From NCBI RefSeq assembly GCF_013344475.1, contig NZ_JABUOU010000001.1:558001-622000 (forward strand): 64,000 bases of DNA, read 5' to 3'. Below the pieces are notes generated by a model, which saw only the letters and a program-made list of their open reading frames with translations, had not been told where the DNA came from and searched no databases. The DNA is from Martelella limonii. GTDB lineage: Bacteria; Pseudomonadota; Alphaproteobacteria; Rhizobiales; Rhizobiaceae. Made by a program: the position numbers and the translations under genes. Positions 47,036-55,733 of the stretch are shown piece by piece; position 1 is the stretch's first letter, and each line of letters opens with the position of its first letter.

Positions 47036-47423
47036 CGGCACATTCTGGTCGACACACTCGGCATGCCTCTCAAGGCCGAGGTTCACTCGGCAGGCATTCA
47101 GGATCGCGATGGAGCAGCGCTCGTGTTCAACAAAATCGCCAATCGTTTTCCCTTCAACGAAAAAAATCTGCGGTGACGGCGGCTATCAAGGCCAAAAGGT
47201 CGAAAGTGCAAGCCCGAGACCGAGGGAGATCGTCAAGCGCAATCAAGCAGGCTTTCAGGTTCTGCCGAAGCGCTGGATTGTCGAACGAACGTTGGCGTAG
47301 CTCGGGATAAACCGCCGTTTGGCAAGGGACTTCGAGCGGTTCTCAGCAACAAGCCTCGCCTTCATTCAGACCGCTATGATCAAGCTGATGACAAGGCGGC
47401 TCGCTCGATATCCGCTTTCTTGA
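47036..47423 (+). pseudogene. IS5-family transposase, 3' part, with frameshift and internal stop
   Basis: The frame starts without an initiator at RHILVDTLGMPLKAEVHSAG, shifts near 47160 to ICGDGGYQGQKVESA, and carries the catalytic-glutamate region QVLPKRWIVERTLA. There a TAG replaces the usual tryptophan codon before LGINRRLARDFERFS. The C-terminus is MIKLMTRRLARYPLS. The 5' half is missing. The stop overlaps a probable IS terminus, TTCTTGAACAGACTCT, at 47417-47432. Confidence 0.8.
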
Positions 47424-47562
47424 ACAGACTCTGAGGCCCAGCTGAAGACCATGACCCAAGCGTTCCGCAGAGCGTGTCGTTGGCCGATTTCAACGTTTCG
47501 ACTTCGGAATGCATAACCGCGCTGCTGAGATTTTGCTTGCATATTGGAAAATCCGTGCCCCG

Positions 47563-48768
47563 CTACTTCGGCGGCGGGTTTTGTGGATGGATTTCTTCCG
47601 CGATCAACTGGACCGTTCGGGAGGCAAGGTTCGTAGGGGTTTCTTCCCAGTTGTCGATAGATCCTCGGGTGTAGGTGACCGCCACGGCGATAGTGATCCG
47701 GCCGGCGTCCGAGCGTTCGTCAGGCAAAGTGCCCACGGTCGAAGCGTAGCCACCGAACCGCGGCGTCTGGAAGATCCAGTCCCCCCGCAGCATAACGCCC
47801 AGACCGTAACTGAAAGCCTCGGTCAGTTCGTGGCAGCCTCGGCATCCGGCCAAGGGGGCGCCGAAGCCGATCAGCACCGGGTCGATCATCTGGGCGCGGG
47901 AGTCGGGCGTCAGAAACCCATCGGCGCCGACAATCGCATCGAAGCTCTGCGCCATGTCAGAGATCGTGGTGACCTGGATTGCGCCCGAGGACAGGGTCCA
48001 GGACGGGTTCCAGTAGGTCGAGTCCTCCCAGATACCCCGTTCGGCGGTGAAGGCATGGATCGCGGGGGCCGGGATCTGGGCCGTGTCGAAGCCGAAGGTA
48101 CCGCTCATACCCAGCGGGCCAAGGACGTAGTCGTCCATCAGTTCGAACATCGACTGGCCGGTCGCCGCCTCCAGCACCTGGCCAAGGATAACGTAGTCGC
48201 TGTGCGAGTAATCCCAGTTGGTGCCGGGTGCGAACATTCTCGGTGTCGACAGGCTGACGGCGATCAGGTCGCCGGGTGTCCATGTCCTGAACGGGTCTTC
48301 CAGAAACGGATCGACGAACGCTTCCTCGTTGGCCACGTGATCCGGATAGCCCGCCGTCATGTTGAGTAACATCCGGATCGTCGCCGTGTCGCTGCCCGGC
48401 AGGGCTGGCATCCATTTCGAAATGGGTTCGTCCAGATCGATGATACCCTCTTCCGCAAGGCGCAGGGCTATGGCGCCAATGTAGGTCAGTGCGACGGCGC
48501 CATTCCGGAACCGGCCTTCGGTGGTTGCGGGAACGCCTGTCATGGCGTTGCCCATCACCTCGGTCAGGACCACCTCGCCGTCGATGCGCACTTCCAGCAG
48601 GAGCGAGTTCAGGCTGTGCTGCTCGAACTGGCTCTGGGCGATGGCGCGAATGTCTTCTGCCGTGTTGGCCTGGGCTGTCGCCGTGCCCCCGACGGTTGAT
48701 GCCAGTACGATGCCGCAGGTTGCAACCCGCGTTGCGTGCCGCAGTTTCAGGCTGATTGTGTGCCCCAT
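47563..48768 (-). CDS. Beta-lactamase-fold serine hydrolase homologue lacking the catalytic S-x-x-K
   Basis: The 401-residue exported protein (signal peptide CGIVLASTVGGTATAQA) has the overall beta-lactamase/D-aminopeptidase fold: LRLAEEGIIDLDEPISKWMP, LLNMTAGYPDH, and the YSHSDYVILGQVLEAATGQ motif in the place of Y-x-N. At the active site, GRFRNGAVALTYIG replaces the usual FRIGSVTKTFTA, so serine becomes alanine and lysine becomes leucine. It should therefore not act as a standard serine hydrolase. The reading frame is intact. ATG 48768 has AGGAGAGG upstream; an in-frame ATG at 48858 adds a non-conserved stretch. It is divergent from a broken homologue at 48991. Confidence 0.8.
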   Translation of the reverse strand: MGHTISLKLRHATRVATCGIVLASTVGGTATAQANTAEDIRAIAQSQFEQHSLNSLLLEVRIDGEVVLTEVMGNAMTGVPATTEGRFRNGAVALTYIGAIALRLAEEGIIDLDEPISKWMPALPGSDTATIRMLLNMTAGYPDHVANEEAFVDPFLEDPFRTWTPGDLIAVSLSTPRMFAPGTNWDYSHSDYVILGQVLEAATGQSMFELMDDYVLGPLGMSGTFGFDTAQIPAPAIHAFTAERGIWEDSTYWNPSWTLSSGAIQVTTISDMAQSFDAIVGADGFLTPDSRAQMIDPVLIGFGAPLAGCRGCHELTEAFSYGLGVMLRGDWIFQTPRFGGYASTVGTLPDERSDAGRITIAVAVTYTRGSIDNWEETPTNLASRTVQLIAEEIHPQNPPPK

Positions 48769-48990
48769 CCGTATTTTCCCTCTCCTGTTCACGGCCGGGT
48801 TCTCTCGAGCCCTTGGTGTTTTTGCGCCTGTCTTCCGGCAGGTCGATTGACCATGCATTGACGCTGCCTGACAGGTAAATCACTTGTTCGGATTGAGTTT
48901 ATACCAGTATTCAACCGTGTGCCAGATTGTTTGCCCCAGTGGAAAATGCATGGCTGTCACGCGAGATCAGCGATGAACGGGAGCACGGCG

Positions 48991-49515
48991 ATGACGCGTA
49001 TCGGATCAGGTTCGAAAACAGTGCAGCTGACCCGCGCGGCGCTGGTAGCGTCGGTACTGTCGGTCTCGACCGCCGCGGTGGCACATGCCTGCGTGGCTGA
49101 TCCCGCCGCGGTCACGGCCTACGCGGTGACCGAGGCGATGACCACCACACCAATGCCCGACGCCATGGCCACAAAGCTGGACGCCGCCGTCCGCGCGTCG
49201 CTGGACAAGGCCGCCGCGCCGGGCATCATCGCGGGCGTCCTGAAACCTGACGGATACTAGACGGGGGCCTTGGGTGTGGCCGGTCCGGATACCGGCGCGC
49301 CGATGGACGTGGGCATGCATACCCGCATCGGTCCCGTTACCAAGACGTTCACCGTCACCGCGCTCTTGCAGCTAGTGGAAGAGGGGAAAGTGTCGCTCGA
49401 CGACACGATCGACCAATATGTCGACGGCGTGCCCAACGGCGATCGTGCGACCATGCGCCAGCTTGCGAACATGACCAGCGGCGTCCTGAGGACACAAATC
49501 GGTGCCTGCGGCGAA
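48991..49515 (+). pseudogene. Serine hydrolase (beta-lactamase fold), interrupted and truncated
   Basis: The frame begins with a signal peptide (LTRAALVASVLSVSTAAVAHA) and SLDKAAAPGIIAGVLKPDG. After an in-frame TAG at 49258-49260 it continues with MHTRIGPVTKTFTVTALLQLVEEGKVSLDD, where the catalytic serine is replaced by proline but the lysine remains. The coding sequence stops at an insertion-sequence terminus near 49516. The stop codon, the lost serine and the truncation make it a pseudogene. Confidence 0.8.
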
Positions 49516-49531
49516 TTCTTGAACAGACTCT
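49516..49531 (+). repeat. Second copy of IS5-type terminus
   Basis: TTCTTGAACAGACTCT is identical to the sequence at 47417-47432, in the same orientation, where it forms the end of the IS5-family remnant. Here only the terminus remains, exactly at the point where the serine hydrolase gene is cut. This suggests that an IS-mediated deletion joined it to the following TPR gene. Confidence 0.6.
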
Positions 49532-49536
49532 TACAC

Positions 49537-50239
49537 CTAACCTGCCTGAAGCTCACAATGCCCTTGCGCACTACCATCATCGCAATGACCGATACGAAGA
49601 GGCGCTCGAATGTTTCGACCAGGTCGTCTTCACTGAACGGAAAATCGGCCGAGCCTGCACGATTTCTGGCTGGCGCGCGAACGTCGTGTTCAGTCTTGTC
49701 GATGGCCGGGCGGCCTTTCGTGAGATCAACGGGTTGCTGAGCGAGGCAGTTGCCACGCCTTGGATATGGCCTTGGTGTGCGCGGCAGATTGCCGCTTTCG
49801 GACGCGCCACCATTGAGAATGCGCGCTTCGCTCAATCCTTCTGGAATCGATATATAGCGGAGCACCCAGAATTTGGTCGCGCGCGAGCCGAATGGCCTTT
49901 GACGAATTTCTATCTACGTCAGCAAGGTGATGATATCAGCACTTACGCCAAGTTTCGATAAGGGTTCGAACAGCACATTGCGCACGTGGATGCCGAAGAT
50001 GCCGCTTTGCCCTGGGATCGGCTCGGTCACTGGGCTCAGGACGAAGGAAACTGGGAAGAGGCCCAGCGCTGCTACCGGAAGGCCTATGAGCTGGAGGGGG
50101 GACACTATGGCTATTGCCTTGGAACAGCGCTCAACTTTCTAAGCCGGTACGAAGAAAGTCGCCCGATCCTCGTTGAACAGGCCGAGCACCGAATGGCCGG
50201 ATTCCGCCCCATCAAGACCTTGATGCGGAGCGCGGCGAA
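49537..50239 (+). pseudogene. TPR-type protein gene, missing its start and with one nonsense codon
   Basis: The frame reads AHNALAHYHHRNDRYEEALE near the start and, after an in-frame TAA at 49959-49961, WAQDEGNWEEAQRCYRKAYELEG, both tetratricopeptide-like helices. The same frame continues past the stop for more than 80 codons, so a single nonsense mutation broke it. The 5' end is missing at the IS terminus at 49516-49531. The original function is unknown. Confidence 0.55.
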
Positions 50240-50369
50240 TGGCTGCTTATCGGAGCTGGGTCCAAAACCGCGAACGTCCGAAATGGGGACGCAAAGCCGT
50301 GTGTCAGCAATCTGAACACGGGAGAAGCTCTTTTGGGGTACGGCCCCGCCGAAACGGAACCGCACACTT

Positions 50370-50570
50370 CTAGATCTCGGTGCGCTCTGCCAACTCGAGG
50401 GCATCTTCGGTGTCCACGCCGAGGTATCGGACAGTGTTTTCGATCTTGCTATGACCGAGCAGAATCTCAATTGCACGGAGGTTACCGGTTGCCTTGTAGG
50501 TCATCGCTGCCTTGGTCCGGCGGAGTGAATGAGTACCGTAGTCTTCCCGCCGTAAGCCGATTGCTACCAC
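50370..50570 (-). pseudogene. C-terminal fragment of a tyrosine recombinase
   Basis: The minus strand encodes YGTHSLRRTKAAMTYKATGN and LLGHSKIENTVRYLGVDTEDALELAERTEI. These are the H-x-x-R, GH and tyrosine motifs of a tyrosine recombinase C-terminus. There is no N-terminal or core-binding domain upstream. It is a relic of an earlier integrase, separate from the complete integrase at 51127. Confidence 0.8.
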
Positions 50571-50789
50571 CCATTAATCGACCAATCGTGCATACTGCCG
50601 GGTGCTCAAGTTACCGGCACCATTTTGTACACACTCATCTTGCGAGACGTAAGCCCAAAATTGCGGACTCCTAATGCGTTAGGACTTATCCGTATAAAAT
50701 CATACACTTGTCCACATTTCCGAGCTGATTTCCGTTGGAAATCTCATGTTCTGATCGGGTACTATGCCTCCATCAGCAACAGCGGGGGC

Positions 50790-51104
50790 ATGTCCTCCAT
50801 CGATAGAAGCGACTTGCAGCCTATGGCGCGAGAACGGGAAAGCCATGCCGAAAGTGAGGCGGTGCGGGAGCGATCAGTTGCTCGTCCTCGCTTCGCGCGT
50901 CGCCCGGCAGCAACGGCATCGGAACTCGAGCGGCTGCAAACCGCCCTCGAGACCATCGCCGCGCTGATCATAGATGATCCCGTCTACCTACCGATCTTCG
51001 AACGCCTGGAGCGTGAGATCGAGCTGGAGAGAAACCGTGCCGACACAATGGCCCGCGCCCGCGCAATCCTGCGTCAGAAAGAAATGGTACCTGCAAAACC
51101 TTGA
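50790..51104 (+). CDS. Hypothetical protein, charged and helical
   Basis: From ATG 50790 the frame gives 104 residues: an arginine- and glutamate-rich N-terminus and a clean helix-forming C-terminal half (SELERLQTALETIAALIIDD, ERLEREIELERNRADTMARA). I do not recognise a family. It ends 22 bases before the convergent integrase gene. The protein-like second half makes it likely to be real. Confidence 0.5.
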   Translation: MSSIDRSDLQPMARERESHAESEAVRERSVARPRFARRPAATASELERLQTALETIAALIIDDPVYLPIFERLEREIELERNRADTMARARAILRQKEMVPAKP

Positions 51105-51126
51105 GCTACCTGGAACACTTGATCGC

Positions 51127-52392
51127 TCAAAATGCCAATGGCTGCAACAGATCACTCAATTGCTCCAGGCTCGCTCCGGCGCCATAGCGTTCTCTATTGA
51201 GGGCATGCCCCATCAGATCGCGGCGGATGCGCTCGTCAAGGCCAGCGGCCAGCATGCGATCCTCGAAGGAATGCCGCAGGCAATAAAGCGTGTGCTCTGC
51301 TGTTTCACACAAACCGTTTTCCCTGAGAAACTTGTTCACCGTACCACTCAGGCCCGCCGAACGCGTCTGGTACCTTGAAAAGCCCTCCGGGAACGGCCTC
51401 ATGGCCTCAAGAGAAACGCCGATCAGGGGTATGGCACGTCTTGCATTGCCGCTCTTCAGCTTCCGACCGATCGGCTTGATCGAAATGTGAGGAATATTGG
51501 CATCCAAATGGATCTCGTCTGGCGTGAGGCCTGCGAGTTCACTCGGTCTTGCTCCGGTATTGACCATAGCGAGAAGAATTGCCCGCGCCTGCTCATTCAA
51601 CCCGTCAAGCGCGCCAGGCCGCAATAACTGATCCCGGATCCACTCATGTGAGAAAGGTGGCCGGGTCTTGGCCTCGCCGGATTTCAGGGCAATATCCGTG
51701 AAGGGCAGAACGAGACCCAGTCTCTTCATGCGGTTCACAGTCTTGAGCACGTCGCCAAGATGCATGAAGTCCTTGTTGGCTGTGTCGGGCGATATGTCCT
51801 CGATATCGACTCGCTCCACCCACCACGCACGAAAATCCAGCATGACGTCGCCGGAAATTTCGTTCAGTGGAAGGTTTCCGCAAACCGAGATGAAATTCCT
51901 GACGGCCTTGATCCGAGGGTTGCGCCATCGGCGCAATTGATCTTCACTCTTGCCAACTATTCGATCTTTCGCCAGCGGCCAGTAGAGTTCGAGCGCGCGC
52001 TCGACCGAAATGAGCGGTTCGCCAACGCCGCCCAGCAAAGCGGCCGCTTCCTGTGGCACGTGCCGTTGATCTGATACGGTTTCGATGCGCTCCAGCAGTT
52101 CAGCTCTGGGAAGTTGGGCGACCTTCTCTGACGTGAGATAGCGATAGCCGCGCCGCTGGGCTAGTTCTGCAGCTGCCTGAAACCGCACCTCGGCATCATC
52201 GGTATCGCCGGCAAGTCGAGCCTCCCACGCTTCGATCTGCTCGGCCCATATCAGAGGTGCCTTGGCCTTGGCCTGTGTCTCGGAATCAGTATGGAGGCTC
52301 AGCCAGATTTCGCTACGGCTTTCGACAGGCGCAAAGCGCTTCGGGACACGCCGCCGGATATAGAATACCGATCCTCTTCGCATAAGCGGCAT
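51127..52392 (-). CDS. int: Tyrosine-type site-specific integrase of the island
   Basis: The 421-residue protein has the N-terminal DUF6538-like start (RRGSVFYIRRRVPKRFAPVE), a SAM-like core-binding domain, and the catalytic domain: NTGARPSELAGL (arginine), HTLYCLRHSFEDRM (H-x-x-R), GH and the nucleophile in RERYGAG. It begins about 145 bases from the 3' end of tRNA-Ser and is read away from it, the usual layout for an island inserted into a tRNA 3' end. It probably integrated the accessory segment that extends leftward. The other attachment site is not in the window. Confidence 0.92.
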   Translation of the reverse strand: MPLMRRGSVFYIRRRVPKRFAPVESRSEIWLSLHTDSETQAKAKAPLIWAEQIEAWEARLAGDTDDAEVRFQAAAELAQRRGYRYLTSEKVAQLPRAELLERIETVSDQRHVPQEAAALLGGVGEPLISVERALELYWPLAKDRIVGKSEDQLRRWRNPRIKAVRNFISVCGNLPLNEISGDVMLDFRAWWVERVDIEDISPDTANKDFMHLGDVLKTVNRMKRLGLVLPFTDIALKSGEAKTRPPFSHEWIRDQLLRPGALDGLNEQARAILLAMVNTGARPSELAGLTPDEIHLDANIPHISIKPIGRKLKSGNARRAIPLIGVSLEAMRPFPEGFSRYQTRSAGLSGTVNKFLRENGLCETAEHTLYCLRHSFEDRMLAAGLDERIRRDLMGHALNRERYGAGASLEQLSDLLQPLAF

Positions 52393-52536
52393 CGCATGCT
52401 CCCGTCCGAAAAGTGGAGCAGAATGTGTAGCACATCGTGTAGCAAATCACGAGGCCGGCCAGCGGTGACTGAGGGCATTAATCACTAAGCTACTGATATA
52501 AAATCGGAAAATAAACTGAGGCGAGGAGTCGATCGG

Positions 52537-52623
52537 CGGAGGAGGTGGGATTCGAACCCACGGTACGCTTTCACGCACGCCGGTTTTCAAGACCGGTGCC
52601 TTAAACCGCTCGGCCACTCCTCC
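52537..52623 (-). tRNA. tRNA-Ser (anticodon TGA)
   Basis: The minus strand begins with acceptor GGAGGAG, then GTGGCCGAGCGGTTTAAGGC (D-arm), the anticodon stem-loop CCGGTCTTGAAAACCGG with anticodon TGA, a long variable arm as in serine tRNAs, the T-arm GGGTTCGAATCCC, and CTCCTCC closing the acceptor, with G as discriminator base. CCA is not encoded. The length is about 87 bases. Integrase genes lie on both sides. Confidence 0.96.
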
Positions 52624-52700
52624 AAGTGATTGATAAGTTTGCGTTTTAGGGTTTTCCCTGAAAACTGGAAAGCGGCATTTGCTACCGCTTTGCTACCCAA

Positions 52701-53858
52701 TCATTCACCGGAGCGCTTTGTAGCAGCTTTGATTGCCGCGTCAACTTGTTCTGCCGCGTTCGCCTGCATGCCGGGCATCACGTGCGAATACAGGTCGAGC
52801 GTAATGCCGATCGTGGAGTGTCCGAGCCGCTCACTCGCGATCTTAGGATGAACGCCGGCGGCCAGAAGTTGGGTAGCATGGCTGTGGCGGAGATCATGGA
52901 AACGGATACGGGGCAGGGTGGTTTTCTTTGCCAGCAGCCGAACCCATTCATGCGTCAGTGACGTGGGCTTAAGCGGGTTGCCATCGATCTGTGCGACCAC
53001 GAAAGAACTGTGCTCCGGGCGAAGGCCAAGCTTCAGTTGCTCTTCAGCCTGGGCGGCTCGGTGGCGCTTCAATTCGGCCAACACCGTCGATGATACTGCT
53101 ACGGTTCTCGCCCTGCCTGATTTCGGCTCTTTGTACCGGACTACCTGACCGACCTGTTCAGCGCTTTCCACAATCGCGATGACGCCGCTTTCCAGATCGA
53201 CATTACGCCAGCGTAGGGCGAGCACTTCGCCGCGCCTGAGGCCGCAAAGAGCCGCGAGCAGCGCGGGGATGAACATTCTGGTATCTTTCAGCGCTTCAAG
53301 TAGCTCGGCCGTCTGAGAGGCGCTGTATGCCTCTACAGTTGGCCGTTCGATTTTCGGCGGTCGGGTGAGGGCTACGGGGTTGCGCTTTAACAGATCCCAC
53401 TTCACTGCCTGCTCCATCGCTGTCAGCATCACGCGGCGGCAGTGATGAACCGTGCGGGGCGAAAGCCCGCCTTTCCCGTCCCTGCGTCCGTTTTCGAGTA
53501 GATGGCTCCATGTCGCATCGATGCGGGCCGGTGTCAGCTTGTTCAGTGTGATCGATCCCAGCGATGGCGCGATATTCTTCAGCAACAGGTCTTCATAGCG
53601 CTGGTGTGTCTTCGGCGAGACGTTGGCCTTTTCATGCTGAAGCCAGCGGATGAAATATTCCCTGACCGTCGTTTTGGCGGGCTCGATGTAGCTGCCGCCG
53701 TTCAGTTCCGCGACGAGCCGGGCGCACTCCGTCTCTGCCTGCCTTTTTGTACCGTGGAAGGTGTGCCATTTCCGACGCCGCTTTCCGGTTTCCGGATCAG
53801 GAACGTCCAATACAATCGCCCACTTGCCGGGGGAGCGTTCGCGGATATGGCCTTTCAT
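52701..53858 (-). CDS. int: Phage tyrosine integrase
   Basis: The 385-residue protein has the Arm-DNA-binding start (IRERSPGKWAIVLDVPDPETGKRRRKWHTF), a SAM-like core-binding domain (TVREYFIRWLQHEKANVSPKTHQRYEDLL) and the catalytic residues ALCGLRRGEVLAL (Arg), FHDLRHSHATQLL (H-x-x-R), LGHSTIGITLDLYSH (His and Tyr). The stop is about 78 bases from the tRNA-Ser 5' end. Its ATG overlaps the stop of the upstream RHH regulator (ATGA), so both are co-transcribed. Confidence 0.95.
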   Translation of the reverse strand: MKGHIRERSPGKWAIVLDVPDPETGKRRRKWHTFHGTKRQAETECARLVAELNGGSYIEPAKTTVREYFIRWLQHEKANVSPKTHQRYEDLLLKNIAPSLGSITLNKLTPARIDATWSHLLENGRRDGKGGLSPRTVHHCRRVMLTAMEQAVKWDLLKRNPVALTRPPKIERPTVEAYSASQTAELLEALKDTRMFIPALLAALCGLRRGEVLALRWRNVDLESGVIAIVESAEQVGQVVRYKEPKSGRARTVAVSSTVLAELKRHRAAQAEEQLKLGLRPEHSSFVVAQIDGNPLKPTSLTHEWVRLLAKKTTLPRIRFHDLRHSHATQLLAAGVHPKIASERLGHSTIGITLDLYSHVMPGMQANAAEQVDAAIKAATKRSGE

Positions 53859-54538
53859 TTTTCTTTTTCCTCTTTGCTTAAATGAAGCCTTTCAAGCTCT
53901 TCCTCGCTCTGCTTAAGAGCCTCAATCCGTTGCTCGAGAAACTTATCTTGGTCGGCGTCGTTCATTGCGTGATATTCAGCAACCTCTTCCGGCGTCATTC
54001 TTGACCAAACAGTAACAAGCCTTCTGTTCTCTTCCGCTTGTTCACGCGATTTTTGAATCTCATTCAAGCGAGAATTTGTGTTTGATATTGCTTCTTTCGA
54101 CTTAGTTGTTCCTTCTTGTATCGTCTTCGACTCTGCAAAAGGGGCTATACCATTAAATACTCCCAAGATCATTGTATAAAGCTCCTCGCTTGCGTCGGAA
54201 GCATCAGTCAAGTCACGCAGTATTTCTCTGAAAAGAGAATCGAGAGCTTTAAGCTCGTCGCCTGTGAGGTTGACGATTTTCTCTCGCACTTCGTCCACTG
54301 AACGCACAGTGTCGAAATAAACCCGCTCAATTCCATGATGGATTTCGTCGGCATAGTCGACGATGCCATCTAACTCGTTGTCTGCAAGAATACCTATTTG
54401 GCAGAGCCTTCTAACCGCTTCCGACCTTGAGGGGATGCGATTATCGAACCGCCAAGTATCGATTGCCTCAACCTCATCCTCAGTAATTTTAATGTGTAGA
54501 CGGGTCGTCTCGCTGTCGCCGAGTTTCGGCCGGGCCAT
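53855..54538 (-). CDS. Ribbon-helix-helix phage regulator with coiled-coil C-terminus
   Basis: The 227-residue protein opens with a ribbon-helix-helix module (TTRLHIKITEDEVEAIDTWRFDNRIPSRSEAVRRLCQIG) followed by a long helical region ending in a charged coiled coil (LEQRIEALKQSEEELERLHL). It is the first gene of the integrase operon. The region before it holds a perfect palindrome and two half-sites, so it is likely an autorepressor and may set the lysis-lysogeny choice in place of a CI-type protein, which is not seen here. Confidence 0.75.
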   Translation of the reverse strand: MARPKLGDSETTRLHIKITEDEVEAIDTWRFDNRIPSRSEAVRRLCQIGILADNELDGIVDYADEIHHGIERVYFDTVRSVDEVREKIVNLTGDELKALDSLFREILRDLTDASDASEELYTMILGVFNGIAPFAESKTIQEGTTKSKEAISNTNSRLNEIQKSREQAEENRRLVTVWSRMTPEEVAEYHAMNDADQDKFLEQRIEALKQSEEELERLHLSKEEKEK

Positions 54539-54570
54539 GAAAGTCTCTCCTTATTAGATGTGCACGATAC

Positions 54571-54641
54571 ACACGAAACTGTTGCAATCAAGTTAATTTC
54601 GAGTTAAATATCGTTTCGTGCACACGAAACGCACGAAAGGA
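54571..54641. promoter_or_regulatory. Prophage operator region with a 20-base palindrome
   Basis: CGTTTCGTG and CACGAAACG, separated by CA, form a palindrome at 54613-54632. Half-sites CACACGAAAC (54571-54580) and GCACGAAAGG (54632-54641) flank it. The cluster lies between the divergent RHH regulator gene and the early operon, the expected place for the lysogeny switch operators. Confidence 0.75.
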
Positions 54642-54650
54642 GGACTGACA

Positions 54651-54863
54651 ATGACGATTGAAGAGGCACTATCCAAACCCACCATCTCCGTGCCGGACGC
54701 CGGGGCGTTGTTTTTCGGCCTAGCCCGAAACGCCGCCTATGAGGCAGCCAAGCGCGGTGACATTGAAACGATCAGGGTAGGGGGGCGCATTGTGGTGCCG
54801 GTGGCACCGTTGGCGGCTCGGCTCGGCCTGACAACCAAGTTCGGAGCGGGAGCTACGGCATGA
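54651..54863 (+). CDS. Small helix-turn-helix protein, excisionase-like
   Basis: The 70-residue product has a MerR/excisionase-like DNA-binding pattern (ISVPDAGALFFGLARNAAYEAAKRGDIETIRVGGRIVVPVAPLAARLG), the standard helix-turn-helix followed by a wing. ATG 54651 has an ideal AAAGGAGG in front, so the in-frame upstream ATG is not needed. First gene of the rightward early operon. Such proteins act as recombination directionality factors or regulators. Confidence 0.78.
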   Translation: MTIEEALSKPTISVPDAGALFFGLARNAAYEAAKRGDIETIRVGGRIVVPVAPLAARLGLTTKFGAGATA

Positions 54864-55267
54864 GACCCCAGAACGCAAAAGGCCCGATCAGTGCGGTAAC
54901 ACTGCCGGGCCAAAGCTCAACAAACCAATTGGACGACGGCATGAAGAACTTTGCATCCACTACCACCAACCGCGACGAATTGCTAGCCGTCCGGCAAAAG
55001 CTTGAGGCCGGGCTGGAATACCTTGTTGCACTTCTCGATGAGATCGACGGCGAGGCCGATCGAGAAGACGACGGGACCGGCGAACCTGTTCTCGGATGGC
55101 CGCTGCAAGCTCACCCGATCACCAACGACATGACGTGTGACGATGACCGCGAGGAAGACGACGAACGGGAGGACGACAAGGCGGACAGCGAGCCATGGCT
55201 TGGAAGGCCGGAAGACGGGCATGACGGTCAACTGGCCGATACTGACCTGGAGGTGGATTACCAATGA
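54860..55267 (+). CDS. Hypothetical phage protein, acidic
   Basis: I do not recognise this 135-residue protein. The N-terminal half contains a helix (NRDELLAVRQKLEAGLEYLVALLDEIDGEA); the second half is very acidic and probably disordered (DDDREEDDEREDD). It overlaps the previous stop (ATGA) and the following start by 4 bases, so it is firmly part of the early operon. A possible alternative start is ATG at 54941. Confidence 0.6.
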   Translation: MRPQNAKGPISAVTLPGQSSTNQLDDGMKNFASTTTNRDELLAVRQKLEAGLEYLVALLDEIDGEADREDDGTGEPVLGWPLQAHPITNDMTCDDDREEDDEREDDKADSEPWLGRPEDGHDGQLADTDLEVDYQ

Positions 55268-55587
55268 CCCTATCACCATCAGTTGCTGTCGTTGATATCG
55301 ACCTTCTTGCTCAGCGCTTCCATGTCGCCAATGCCGCATGGCTGGCGACGGCGGATGAAAACGGCGATATCGAGGCGGTTGGCCCGGAATACGAAGCCGC
55401 GTGGGAGGCATGCAAGGACGTGCTGCGGCATCAGTGCAGATCGAAGGAAGAAGCAGTCCGCAAGACGGAAATCGTTCTCGGTCATGACTGGTTGATAGAA
55501 TCCGCTGACAGCAATTTCGAAGATGAGCGGTTCTATCTGCGAGACTTCCTGAAAACGCTCGTACCAACCGCGCGAGGCCGGTCATGA
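55264..55587 (+). CDS. Hypothetical phage protein
   Basis: The 107-residue protein is helical with no domain I recognise (VDIDLLAQRFHVANAAWLAT, YEAAWEACKDVLRHQ). It overlaps its neighbours on both sides by 4 bases (ATGA). Its position in the early operon suggests a role in replication control or host takeover, without direct support. Confidence 0.62.
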   Translation: MTLSPSVAVVDIDLLAQRFHVANAAWLATADENGDIEAVGPEYEAAWEACKDVLRHQCRSKEEAVRKTEIVLGHDWLIESADSNFEDERFYLRDFLKTLVPTARGRS

Positions 55588-55733
55588 TTAAAGGACGCGC
55601 GCGTGACGGCGGCTGTGAACAAACCAGAACAAAAACGGGATATGTCGGGTACATAGTTCAATTTTGCCGGACAATTGGTATACTGGCGGATCAGGGGAGG
55701 GATGGTGAATCAGGAACGGAGGACGCCGTTTAA
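55584..55733 (+). CDS. Very small phage ORF (49 residues)
   Basis: ATG 55584 overlaps the stop of the preceding gene (ATGA), and the TAA at 55731-55733 overlaps the next start (TAATG). The frame exactly fills the gap between two well-supported genes. The product is basic with two cysteines (MIKGRARDGGCEQTRTKTGY at the start) and has no recognisable domain. The coupling at both ends is the main evidence. Confidence 0.45.
   Translation: MIKGRARDGGCEQTRTKTGYVGYIVQFCRTIGILADQGRDGESGTEDAV

Noticed and set aside
53855-54538. Partition protein (ParG-like) because of the RHH domain
   Set aside because: The long coiled-coil tail, the co-transcription with the integrase and the position at the divergent switch fit a phage regulator better, and no ParA is present.
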